DNA of 41,565 nt from positions 1-41,565 of the forward strand of contig JBKJLF010000423.1 of assembly GCA_046597185.1 (NCBI GenBank). Reading direction: 5' to 3'. Below, piece after piece: positions 26,282 to 34,175 of the stretch; the stretch's first letter is position 1, and the number at the start of each line of letters is the position of its first letter. This DNA comes from CAMBDR01 sp046597185 (lineage in GTDB: Bacteria; Pseudomonadota; Gammaproteobacteria; Burkholderiales; Burkholderiaceae_D). The notes beneath the pieces are model-generated. The model was not told the DNA's origin. It made no database searches and was given only the letters and a program-made list of their open reading frames with translations. The position numbers and the translations under genes were made by a program.

Positions 26282-27565
26282 ATATGGCTATGATGCGGCT
26301 TTGCGCCTGATCGAACTAACCAACGGCAATGGCGAGCGCTACAGTTTCAAATATCATCCGCAAGGCTGGTTGAGTGAAGAATGCGGCTTTGACGGCAAAA
26401 CCACCAAATATGAATACGACAAAGCCGGGCGACTAATTGCCAGCGACTGCAACGGCCAACGCGTGGATTTCATGCGCGACGCGCTGGGCCAACTGTGCAC
26501 CAAGGGGACGCAAAGCAATCTGGTGCATTATCGTTACGATGCGCTTGGCCGACTGGAAGCGGTGGCCAGCCCACACAGCCAATTGCGCTACAGGTATGAT
26601 GCCGCAGGCCAGTTGCTGGAAGAGCGTAGCGCCAGCAATCTGGACGCTGACCCGGAATTTGCCACCCGTGCCGAACCAGCCGCTACCGCAGGCAGCAGCG
26701 CCCGCGCCTTCGTGCTAACGCACTAGTATGATGAGTTGGGCAACCGCATCCAAACCACCTTGCCCAATGGCAGAAAGGTCGATACGCTACGCTATGGTTC
26801 CGGCCACTGGCACGGCATGCTGTGGCAAGGCCAATCGGTGATTGACCTAACGCGAGACCAACTGCATCGCGAACGCGTGCGCGAGTTTGGCCAAGCGCAG
26901 CACCAAAATGAGCGGCTGACCCAGCACAGCAATTACGATCCGCAATCACGTTTGGAAACCCTGTCGATTGGGCGCGGCGCGCACATTTTGCGTCGCTGCC
27001 AATATCACTATGACAGCATCGGCAATTTGACTAACATTGCGGATAGCAAACGGGGTGATCTCAGCTATCGCTACGATCCGCTGGGGCAATTATTAACTGC
27101 TGTGCAAGCGGGCATTGCAGAAAACTTTGCTTTTGCCCCGGCAGGCAATTTGCTTGACCCAGAAGCCAAGCCGCTGGCAAAAACGCTGCACGCATCGCAA
27201 GAGGGCGAGCCGCGCGAGTTGCAAAACCAGCCCGAGCCATGGAAAGGCCCGGATCGCCGCGCCGAATTTCGACTATCGAAACTGGCACGGGTGACGCATA
27301 ACCTGTTGCAATCGTATATTGGCAATCAATTTGAATACGATGTGCAGGGCAACACCATCATCAAGCGCCAGCGCTACAACAACGCCAGCGCCAATGAATC
27401 GGTGGATTTGCACTTGGCCTATGACGATGAAAATCGTTTGATTAGCGCCACCAAAAGCTGGTATCAGTCGCGCATGGTGGCGGAATATGGTTATGATGCG
27501 TTCAACCGCCGCATTGGCAAGCGCATTACGGAACAAAGTTGGGCTGCGGGTAAAACGATGGAAGA
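26282..27565 (+). pseudogene. Rhs/YD-repeat protein fragment
   Basis: This is the middle part of an Rhs (YD-repeat) protein, which forms the shell of polymorphic toxins delivered by type VI or related secretion. YD repeats recur throughout: YGYDAALRLIELTNGNGERY, YEYDKAGRLIASDCNGQRV, YRYDALGRLEAVASPHSQL, YHYDSIGNLTNIA, YRYDPLGQLL, YGYDAFNRRIGKRI. A TAG at 26724-26726 breaks the frame, yet the frame continues in phase with YDELGNRIQTTLPNGR, so it is a nonsense mutation. The 5' end is cut by the IS66 relic and the 3' end, with the core boundary and toxin tip, is replaced by a second transposase relic. No toxin or immunity gene remains. Confidence 0.8.
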
Positions 27566-27568
27566 TGA

Positions 27569-28220
27569 GCCGCCCAACCAGACGAAGACCACCAGCAAGA
27601 AATCGATATTGCCGAAAAAGTAGAAGCGCGGCCAGCACTGCGTTTGAAGGTGACGCGCCATGAGATGCATGTGCTCCCATGCGGTTGCGGCCACTCGACG
27701 CAGGCAAAGACCTTTGTTGCGCACGAAGACCCACTTTGGGATAAGGTAACGATTGGAGAATGGCGGTTGATTGGCCCTTTGTTGGCCGCCTTGATTGTCT
27801 ACATGGCATTCTCCATGCGCCTGTCGCGCGCCCGAATAAAGTGTGGATCAAAAAGCTGAAGTTGAAAAATTACCTGTTTTATGCGAGCAAAATCAAGATC
27901 ATAAACACGATAAGTTACGAGCCTTGGCGCGAGAATTTCTGAATGATTGGGAGGTTATTTTGCGCCGAGTTGCACAGCCATATCTACCCTTAACCAATAA
28001 TGCTGCCGAGCAAATATTGCGGCATTGGGTTATTGCGCGCAAACTCAGTCAAGGCACAAGAAGCGAAGCAGGAACACGTGTCGTTGGCATATTAGCCAGC
28101 GTGATTGATACCTGTCGCGCTCGTGACGCTTCGCCTTGGCGATTCCTTGCGCAGGTCATTGGGGCTGCCAGAATCGGCGCAGAATTGCCAACAATGCCTA
28201 TTATTCCGGTTGAGGAGTGA
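27569..28220 (+). pseudogene. Second IS66-type transposase, internally deleted and frameshifted
   Basis: Two pieces in different frames belong to one IS66-type transposase. The first (27569 to about 27840) has EIDIAEKVEARPALRLKVTR, a CGCGHSTQ zinc-finger-like part and GEWRLIGPLLAALIVYMAF. The second (about 27843-28220) has the C-terminal signature YLPLTNNAAEQILRHWVIAR, GTRSEAGTRVVGILASVIDT and SPWRFLAQV. A large internal deletion with a frame change joins them near 27840. It differs clearly from the transposase at 25199, so two separate insertions occurred. Its stop overlaps the 3' end of udk by 20 bases on the opposite strand. Confidence 0.7.
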
Positions 28221-28857
28221 ACGGCTCCCCCCCCGCAGCCATCTGAGCACACAAACTCACTACCTTGGTGGTAATAATATCCACCGCCGGATCATTCGCC
28301 CCATGCGGCAAAATCACATCCGCATAGCGCTTGGTAGGCTCAATAAACTTGTTATGCATCGGCCGCACGGTGGCCAGATATTGTTCGATCACGCTTTCGG
28401 TACTGCGCCCACGCTCGGCAATATCACGCTGCAGGCGGCGAATAAAGCGCACGTCGGAATCGGTATCGACAAAAATCTTGAGCGACATCATCTCGCGTAG
28501 CGCCGCATCAAACAAGGGGAACAAGCCTTCAATCACCATCACCGGGGCCGGGTTGACGCGAATGGTTGCCTTGGCGCGCGCGTGGTGCGCAAAATCGTAG
28601 GTTGGCATGTCAATGCCGTGGCCACTACGCAGGGTTTGCACCTGCTCGATCAAAAGCGGCCAGTCAAACGCGTTGGGGTGGTCGTAATTGATTTTGAGGC
28701 GCTCTTCAAAACTGAGATGATTTTGATCCAGATAGTAATAATCCTGAATCACCACCGCCACCAATTGCGGCCCAATTGCCGCCAACACTTGTTGTGTGAC
28801 CGTGGTTTTGCCGCTGCCGCTACCACCGGCTACGCCGATGATGAAGGGGTTTTCCAT
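28201..28857 (-). CDS. udk: Uridine kinase
   Basis: This 218-residue cytosolic P-loop kinase phosphorylates uridine and cytidine in pyrimidine salvage. It has the Walker A GVAGGSGSGKTT, the uridine-kinase stretch QDYYYLDQNHLSFEER, NYDHPNAFDW, PTYDFAHHAR, VIEGLFPLFD and RRLQRDIAERGRS. The ATG at 28857 is chosen over one at 28884 because AGGAG lies 7 bases ahead (CAGGAGTCCAGC). It lies 56 bases after the YtcJ-type gene on the same strand. Its last seven codons overlap the end of the IS66 relic, so the extreme C-terminus may have been altered by the insertion. Confidence 0.92.
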   Translation of the reverse strand: MENPFIIGVAGGSGSGKTTVTQQVLAAIGPQLVAVVIQDYYYLDQNHLSFEERLKINYDHPNAFDWPLLIEQVQTLRSGHGIDMPTYDFAHHARAKATIRVNPAPVMVIEGLFPLFDAALREMMSLKIFVDTDSDVRFIRRLQRDIAERGRSTESVIEQYLATVRPMHNKFIEPTKRYADVILPHGANDPAVDIITTKVVSLCAQMAAGGEPFTPQPE

Positions 28858-28913
28858 GCTGGACTCCTGTGTTGGTTGCATCATTTGCTTGCATCGATTG
28901 GTTTTGTTTAATT

Positions 28914-30647
28914 TTATTTGGCTTGAAATACCTGGCGACCACCGACCCAGGTTTGCAATACCTTCATTTTGAAAATATCATAGGTCGGCATGGTGAATAA
29001 ATCTTGTTCGGTGACGATAAAATCAGCCCACTTGCCCACTTCCAGCGAACCCAATTGCTGCTCCTGGTGCGCCGCCCAAGCCGCATCGAGGGTAAAGCAG
29101 CGCAACGCTTCCAGCAAGGACATGGCTTGATTCGGATACCAACCCGCCACGGGAGCGCCCGCCATATCTTGCCGGGTTACTGCCGCGTGGATGCCCCAAA
29201 ATGGATTCGGTGATTCAATCGGAAAATCCGAACCACAGGCAATGCGCGATTCTTGCTGCAAAAAGCTGCGCCAGGCATACGCGCCCTTGATGCGCTGTGG
29301 CCCCACCCTTTGCTCGGCCATGTTTTTATCCGAGGTGGCGTGGGTCGGCTGCATTGAAGGCACAATGCCCAGTTGCTTGAAACGGGCAATGTCCGCCACG
29401 TCCACCACTTGCGCATGTTCCACCCGGTGGCGCAAGGCTTGGCTCTGGTATTGCGAGGTCAAGCTGGCAAAGCTATCCAAAACCTGACGATTACCGCCAT
29501 CGCCAATCGCATGCACATTGACCTGATACCCGGCCTGCATGGCTTTGCCCATTTGCGCTTGCAGGGCTTGGTCGTCCAGAAACAGCAAACCTCTGGTTTG
29601 CGCCGCGTCAGAATACGGTTGCAACAGCGCGGCACCGCGACTACCGAGCGCGCCATCGGAAAATAATTTTACCGCACGTAATGCATAGTGGTCATCGGCC
29701 ATGGTCAAGAGCGGGCCTTTGGCGGCCAATTGATCAAACTCCGCGCCCACGCCACGGATCATGCCATACACCCGCACCTTGAGCTTGCCGGCATTGGCAT
29801 ATTCACGCATCAGGGCATCTTGCGCCACCCCAACGCCGGCATCATGCACACTGGTTAAACCCATGCTGGCCAATTGCGCCATGGCGGCGTCCAGCGCCAA
29901 ACGTAATTCGGCCTGGGTCGCTGGCGGCGCGACCTTGCTGATCAAGGCCATGGCGCTATCCACCAATACCCCACTCGGGTTGCCCTTGGCATCGCGCTCA
30001 ATTTTGCCGCCCGCCGGGTCTTTGGTATCACGCGTAATGCCCGCCAATTGCAAGGCTTTGGAATTGGCCCAACCTGCGTGGCCATCCACCCGCTCCAACC
30101 ACACGGGCCGATCTGCCACCACCGCATCAATTTCTGCCGCCGTGGGAAAGCGCCCCAGTTGCCATACTGCCTGATTCCAGCCAAACCCAACCAGCCAACT
30201 GCGCGCCGGGTTGGCTTTGGCATAGGCTGCAATCATGCTTTGCGCCTGTTCCAGGTTTTTGGTTTCTCGCAACACCAATTGCGCCACCAATGCCCCCTGG
30301 TCAAACACATGGCCGTGCGCGTCAATCAAACCCGGCAACACGGTTTTGCCTTGCATGTCGATATGGCGTGCCTGCGGCAACTTCGCGGCCACGGCGGCAT
30401 TGCTGCCAATGGCAATAATTTTACCCTTGGCATCAAAGGCCAGGGCTTCAAATTGCACTACGCCCTGCCCTTGGCCCAGGGTATAACCCTTGGCGTGATC
30501 AATAATGGTCACATTGGCCAGCCCGGCATGCGTTTCAGCCGAAGTATCAGCCGAAGTATCAGCCGAAGTGCCGACATGAACATAAACGAGCGCAGCAAAA
30601 CCAATCACGCGCAGGGTGTGTAACGCAAAAGCATCGCATACTTGCAT
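28914..30647 (-). CDS. YtcJ-like metal-dependent amidohydrolase, probably exported
   Basis: This is a 577-residue amidohydrolase of the YtcJ group. An N-terminal hydrophobic stretch (about 12-26, LRVIGFAALVYVHVG) suggests a signal peptide or anchor. The metal-site motif GLIDAHGHVFDQG is followed by FGWNQAVW, the YtcJ signature LFSDGALGSRGAALL, NVHAIGDGGN with a ligand His, HRVEHAQVV and GSDFPIESPNPFWGI with the catalytic Asp. The linker after the signal has the repeated tetrapeptide SADT, encoded by 12-bp tandem repeats. Substrates of this group are varied amides and cannot be predicted. It is upstream of udk in the same direction. An AAGGA lies 11 bases before the ATG. Confidence 0.88.
   Translation of the reverse strand: MQVCDAFALHTLRVIGFAALVYVHVGTSADTSADTSAETHAGLANVTIIDHAKGYTLGQGQGVVQFEALAFDAKGKIIAIGSNAAVAAKLPQARHIDMQGKTVLPGLIDAHGHVFDQGALVAQLVLRETKNLEQAQSMIAAYAKANPARSWLVGFGWNQAVWQLGRFPTAAEIDAVVADRPVWLERVDGHAGWANSKALQLAGITRDTKDPAGGKIERDAKGNPSGVLVDSAMALISKVAPPATQAELRLALDAAMAQLASMGLTSVHDAGVGVAQDALMREYANAGKLKVRVYGMIRGVGAEFDQLAAKGPLLTMADDHYALRAVKLFSDGALGSRGAALLQPYSDAAQTRGLLFLDDQALQAQMGKAMQAGYQVNVHAIGDGGNRQVLDSFASLTSQYQSQALRHRVEHAQVVDVADIARFKQLGIVPSMQPTHATSDKNMAEQRVGPQRIKGAYAWRSFLQQESRIACGSDFPIESPNPFWGIHAAVTRQDMAGAPVAGWYPNQAMSLLEALRCFTLDAAWAAHQEQQLGSLEVGKWADFIVTEQDLFTMPTYDIFKMKVLQTWVGGRQVFQAK
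30535..30569. repeat. 12-bp tandem repeat inside the amidohydrolase gene
   Basis: TCAGCCGAAGTA is repeated nearly three times in a row (30535-30546, 30547-30558, then TCAGCCGAAGTG from 30559). It encodes repeated Ser-Ala-Asp-Thr in the linker after the signal sequence. The unit is a multiple of three, so copy changes alter linker length without breaking the frame. Confidence 0.75.
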
Positions 30648-30767
30648 ACCAAATCTATCCTTCCATCCCTAAAATAAAGCAATCATTATTTCGAATGCTG
30701 CATTCTACCAGCATGCAATGCGGTAAACTGGCACCAACCCTGTTTCAGCCCAAGCAAAGATACGAAC

Positions 30768-31613
30768 ATGCCAAACATTAACCATACCAAAGTGACATTC
30801 AATATCATTGGCGCTGGCCATGTTGGCCAGGTGCTGGCGCGCTTGCTGGTGGAGCGGGCGGGCTGGCAAATTCAGGATGTCTGCAATCGCAGCCTGAAAA
30901 GTAGCGCGGTAGCGATTGATTTCATCGGTAGCGGCCGGGCGCTGACCAAGCTGGCCGATTTGCGCCCGGCGCAAGTGACCTTACTCACCGTCAGCGATGA
31001 TCAAATTCTGCCCTGTTGCGAACAACTGAGCCAAGGTATCAGCATTGATAACGGTATTTTATTTCACTGTAGCGGGGCGCTGGTTTCCACGATCATGCAA
31101 GCAGCACGCAGCCGCCACTGCCTGCTGGCCAGCGTACACCCAATCCGCAGTTTTGCTGATCCCACCCAGGCGCTGGCCCAGTTTGAGGGCACTTTTTGCG
31201 GGATTGAGGGCGATGCCGCCGCGCTGGCTGGCTTGCAAGCCGCGTTAAGCGCGATCGGTGCGCGTAGCGTGGTGATTGATGCTGCGGCCAAAACGCTCTA
31301 CCATGCGGCGGCGGTATTTGCCTGCAATTATTTAAATCCCTTAATTGATATCGCTTTGCGCACTTGGCAAGCCGCAGGCGTAACGCCGGAGCAAGCGCGG
31401 GAGTTGGCGCAACCGTTGGCGCAACAAACGCTGGATAATATTTTTAGGCTCGGGCCAGCGCAAGCGCTCAGTGGCCCCATTGCGCGCGGCGACTGGACCA
31501 CGGTGGCGCGCCAACATGCGGCGCTGGCGGCGTGGGACCCTGCCGTCGGGCAACTCTACCAAGTGCTGGCAGAGCATACCGCCGAACTGGCCAAGCGTAA
31601 GATGAAGCCTTAG
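30768..31613 (+). CDS. Rossmann-like and DUF2520 domain protein
   Basis: This is a 281-residue protein of the DUF2520 family, relatives of 6-phosphogluconate and ketopantoate-type dehydrogenases. The N-terminal Rossmann part has FNIIGAGHVGQVLARLL, LLTVSDDQI and LFHCSGALVS. The mid region ASVHPIRSFADP and the helical C-terminal DUF2520 domain (about 145-275; AAAVFACNYLNPLIDIAL, LAQQTLDNIFRLG) follow the family order. It probably binds NAD(P), but substrate and pathway are unknown. It is divergent from the amidohydrolase and its stop overlaps that of the converging M2 peptidase by 4 bases. Confidence 0.85.
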   Translation: MPNINHTKVTFNIIGAGHVGQVLARLLVERAGWQIQDVCNRSLKSSAVAIDFIGSGRALTKLADLRPAQVTLLTVSDDQILPCCEQLSQGISIDNGILFHCSGALVSTIMQAARSRHCLLASVHPIRSFADPTQALAQFEGTFCGIEGDAAALAGLQAALSAIGARSVVIDAAAKTLYHAAAVFACNYLNPLIDIALRTWQAAGVTPEQARELAQPLAQQTLDNIFRLGPAQALSGPIARGDWTTVARQHAALAAWDPAVGQLYQVLAEHTAELAKRKMKP

Positions 31614-33493
31614 GGCGCTTTCGCCAAGGCCGCATTTTGCGCATCCAACCACACTTTCAGGGGCGCAAAATAATCAATGATGGCGCTGGCGTCGAGCTGT
31701 TCTTCTCCGCTTGCGGTTTTTAGCACTTGCTGCCATGGGCGGCTGCTACCCTGGCTTAACATAGCCTGAAACTTTTTACCTGCTGCCGGGTTTTGATAAA
31801 TCGAGCAACGATGCAAGGGGCCAGTGTAGAGCGCTTCGCGGCACAGGGCGCGATGCAATTGAAACTGTAAAATGGCCGCGACAAAATATTTGGCATAGCT
31901 GGAATCGGCCGCCACATGGTATTTGGCACCGGCATCAAAACCACCACCCTGATTTTCTTGATTCGCTTTATTGGCTTCATTGGATACAGGTCGCTTGATG
32001 CCCTGGTATTTTTCCCGTAATTCCCACCATACTTTGTCATAGTCTTGCGGCTTGGTACTGCCGGAATACACTTTCCAGCGCCATTGATCAACCAAATAGG
32101 CAAACGGCAAAAACGCCACGTTTTGCAAAGCCCGATTCATTAACACGCCCACTTCCTGCGACGCATCCGGCACTTGCGCCAACAAGCCGATTTTATTCAA
32201 ATAGTGCGGTGTCATTGACAATACCACGGTATCACCTATCGATTCATGGAAGCCATCATTGGCACCGTTTTTAAACAACCAGGGTTGATTGCGATAGGCC
32301 ATATCGTAATAAATATGCCCCAGCTCATGGTGAATCACGGAAAAATCTTCGCTGGTCGGGTTAATGCACATTTTGATGCGCACATCAATTCCGCGTTGAT
32401 TGGCCGCCTTGCCCCCCACCATTCCCATATCCCAGGCTGATGCGTGGCAAACCACTTCACGGTCACGCGGTTTGGTGAATAGCGATTTGTCCCAAAACGA
32501 AGTCGGCAACGCTTCCATGCCCAGTGAGGTGTAAAACGCTTCGCCCATGCGTACCATGCTCTTGGCGTCGTGTTGCTTGAGCTTGTCGGCCAGATCCAGA
32601 TTGGCGGCCGGGCCGGGCGGTTGGACGATGGGATACAAATGATCCCAGGTTTGACTCCACATATTGCCAAACAAATGGGCCGGGATCGGGCCAGTCGTGG
32701 GCACTTCATCTTTGCCATAGGTTTGCTGCAATTTGAAGCGCACATATTGGTGCAGCGAATCGTACAGCGGCTTTACTTGCTGCCACAGACGTTCGGTTTC
32801 CGCCGCAAAAGCTTCGGGCGGCATATCGTATTGCGCGCGCCAAAACGCGCCGGTATCGGCAAAACCCATTTCGCGCGCGCCCTTGTTCGATGCCGCCACA
32901 TATTGTGCATAACGATCTTTATAGGCGAGGGCTTGCTGATGCCAGCCCAGCCAGATTTCTTTCAATTCTGCCGGATTACGGCTCTTTGCCATCATCGCTT
33001 CCAGCTCCCCCAGGGGCAGGCAAACCCGTTCGCCGGCCTCTTTGCGGCAATACGTGGCTTTGCCATACGCGCCTGTGAGGGCGGCGGATAATTGGGCATA
33101 CTCTGCGCGATCTTTGGGGTTGCTAAAGCTCAGGTGCAATTGCATTAATTTGAGCTTACGTTTGTTGTCCAACGACAAAGGCAATTGATTGTAGCGGCGC
33201 GCCTGTAGCGCAATTTCACCAGTGGCCGCCAACATCAATTCATTGGTTTGTACCGATATCGCTTCGGTATCATCGGTAATATGGGTTTGATACACCCAGG
33301 TAGCGCGCTGTTCGGCATTGGCCAGCTTTTCCAGGCGCGCTTCGGCTTGCCGGATAAATTGTTCGGCTTCGGCCACGGTGGGTGCAGTGGTTTTGGCATG
33401 GCTTGGTGCTGGCAGAGCGAATATTGCCAAAGCACTCATTGCGCTCATTTTGCTTATTTTAACAAGCGAGGCGGTCATTTTTATGGGTAGCAA
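31610..33493 (-). CDS. M2-family peptidyl-dipeptidase (ACE-like)
   Basis: This 627-residue zinc metallopeptidase belongs to family M2, related to angiotensin-converting enzyme, and removes dipeptides from peptide C-termini. The zinc motif is HELGH (in VIHHELGHIYYDMAY), with the third ligand Glu in GFHESIGD. Other family stretches are ARSWDMGMV-like HASAWDMGMVGG, FGNMWSQTWDHLYPIV and VAFLPFAYLVDQWRW. An N-terminal signal peptide (about 1-33, ending LPAPSHA) sends it to the periplasm. TTG at 33493 is taken as start because AAGGA lies 7 bases upstream; ATG 33478 lacks a site. The 3' end overlaps the DUF2520 gene by 4 bases. Confidence 0.93.
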   Translation of the reverse strand: MLPIKMTASLVKISKMSAMSALAIFALPAPSHAKTTAPTVAEAEQFIRQAEARLEKLANAEQRATWVYQTHITDDTEAISVQTNELMLAATGEIALQARRYNQLPLSLDNKRKLKLMQLHLSFSNPKDRAEYAQLSAALTGAYGKATYCRKEAGERVCLPLGELEAMMAKSRNPAELKEIWLGWHQQALAYKDRYAQYVAASNKGAREMGFADTGAFWRAQYDMPPEAFAAETERLWQQVKPLYDSLHQYVRFKLQQTYGKDEVPTTGPIPAHLFGNMWSQTWDHLYPIVQPPGPAANLDLADKLKQHDAKSMVRMGEAFYTSLGMEALPTSFWDKSLFTKPRDREVVCHASAWDMGMVGGKAANQRGIDVRIKMCINPTSEDFSVIHHELGHIYYDMAYRNQPWLFKNGANDGFHESIGDTVVLSMTPHYLNKIGLLAQVPDASQEVGVLMNRALQNVAFLPFAYLVDQWRWKVYSGSTKPQDYDKVWWELREKYQGIKRPVSNEANKANQENQGGGFDAGAKYHVAADSSYAKYFVAAILQFQLHRALCREALYTGPLHRCSIYQNPAAGKKFQAMLSQGSSRPWQQVLKTASGEEQLDASAIIDYFAPLKVWLDAQNAALAKAP

Positions 33494-33580
33494 ACTATTT
33501 TCCTTGATTCTGTGGCGATGGCTGACGGCAGGCCGGGAAGGCTATTTTACGCCATCAGGGCAATTGCGGCGAATACGACA

Positions 33581-33636
33581 GAGTGTGGCGTTTTGTTCGC
33601 AATGCCGGGCCCAAGTGCAAAAAGCTGTTGGCCGAC
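33581..33636 (+). repeat. ~57-bp imperfect direct repeat, copy A
   Basis: It begins with the 22-bp block GAGTGTGGCGTTTTGTTCGC plus AA, identical to 34069-34090. The next 35 or so bases are also related (shared GGGC/GGCTC-CAA, AAAAAG, TTGGC), with several substitutions and a small gap. It lies upstream of the M2 peptidase gene. Confidence 0.65.
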
Positions 33637-33779
33637 TGGCATGTTTGTGTCGCCTTGCCACCCTCCCGCCTTCGACTATCACAGGAGGCCCCATGATTGG
33701 ATACCCTGAGCTCGCGCTCCTGGTCAAGAATGTTATTGATCTCCCCTCGTAAAGTGGCGACGACGTGGGCATCATGCTC

Positions 33780-33930
33780 AATCGCGACATAAACACATTC
33801 CAGTTCCTTGCACAGGCCTATCGACATCAGCGAGTCCAGCTCATAAAGGCATCATTGTCACCCACCTTATCGCGCCCCAGCGTTTCTTGCACCAGGTGGC
33901 GCACGATATGTCTGACATCGGCAGGATTGG
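33780..33930 (-). pseudogene. Decayed acyl/peptidyl carrier protein (PKS/NRPS-like) domain
   Basis: On the minus strand one frame reads VRHIVRHLVQETLGRDKVGD and NDAFMS, and just downstream another frame reads LDSLMSIGLCKELE. Joined by a small frameshift near 33840 they give the carrier-protein pattern (helix I, then DxxFxxLGLDSL with the phosphopantetheine Ser, codon at 33833-33831, then helix II). This is how ACP domains of polyketide synthases look. No ketosynthase or other domain remains nearby and nothing recognisable follows, so it is a relic at best. Confidence 0.45.
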
Positions 33931-34068
33931 TGCCGATTTTGGTCGGGCTGCTGGCCGGATCATTGGCCGGATGGCTGGTGCGCACGGATGGCTGGCTGTG
34001 TCAAAATAACGCGAGTGAGTTGCTTTTGGATTCAAAGCGCGTGGATGAAATAAACGGATATCCTGGTC

Positions 34069-34124
34069 GAGTGTGGCGTTTTGTTCGCAACACCAGGCTC
34101 AAACATAAAAAGTATTGGCTGAAC
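34069..34124 (+). repeat. ~57-bp imperfect direct repeat, copy B
   Basis: This is the partner of 33581-33636. It starts with the same 22 bases and then drifts. It ends about 50 bases before the membrane-protein gene at 34176 and may lie in its promoter region. Confidence 0.65.
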
Positions 34125-34175
34125 CCGGTTTCGGGGCTATGATTTGACTTCCTCTATCCTTAGAATGAGTGTCCA

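Larger units (their letters stand above)
33494..34175. other. 680-bp gap without an intact gene
   Basis: No intact gene is visible. The gap carries two copies of a ~57-bp sequence about 490 bases apart and, between them on the minus strand, a decayed acyl-carrier-protein-like sequence. A tiny frame at 33692-33751 on the plus strand (MIGYPELALLVKNVIDLPS) follows a good AGGAG, but nothing else supports it as a gene. It looks like a scar from a lost region. Confidence 0.5.

Noticed and set aside
33692..33751. 19-residue peptide gene with AGGAG ribosome site
   Set aside because: It lies in a scar region, has no recognisable sequence features, and the same DNA on the other strand belongs to decayed sequence; too short to support.
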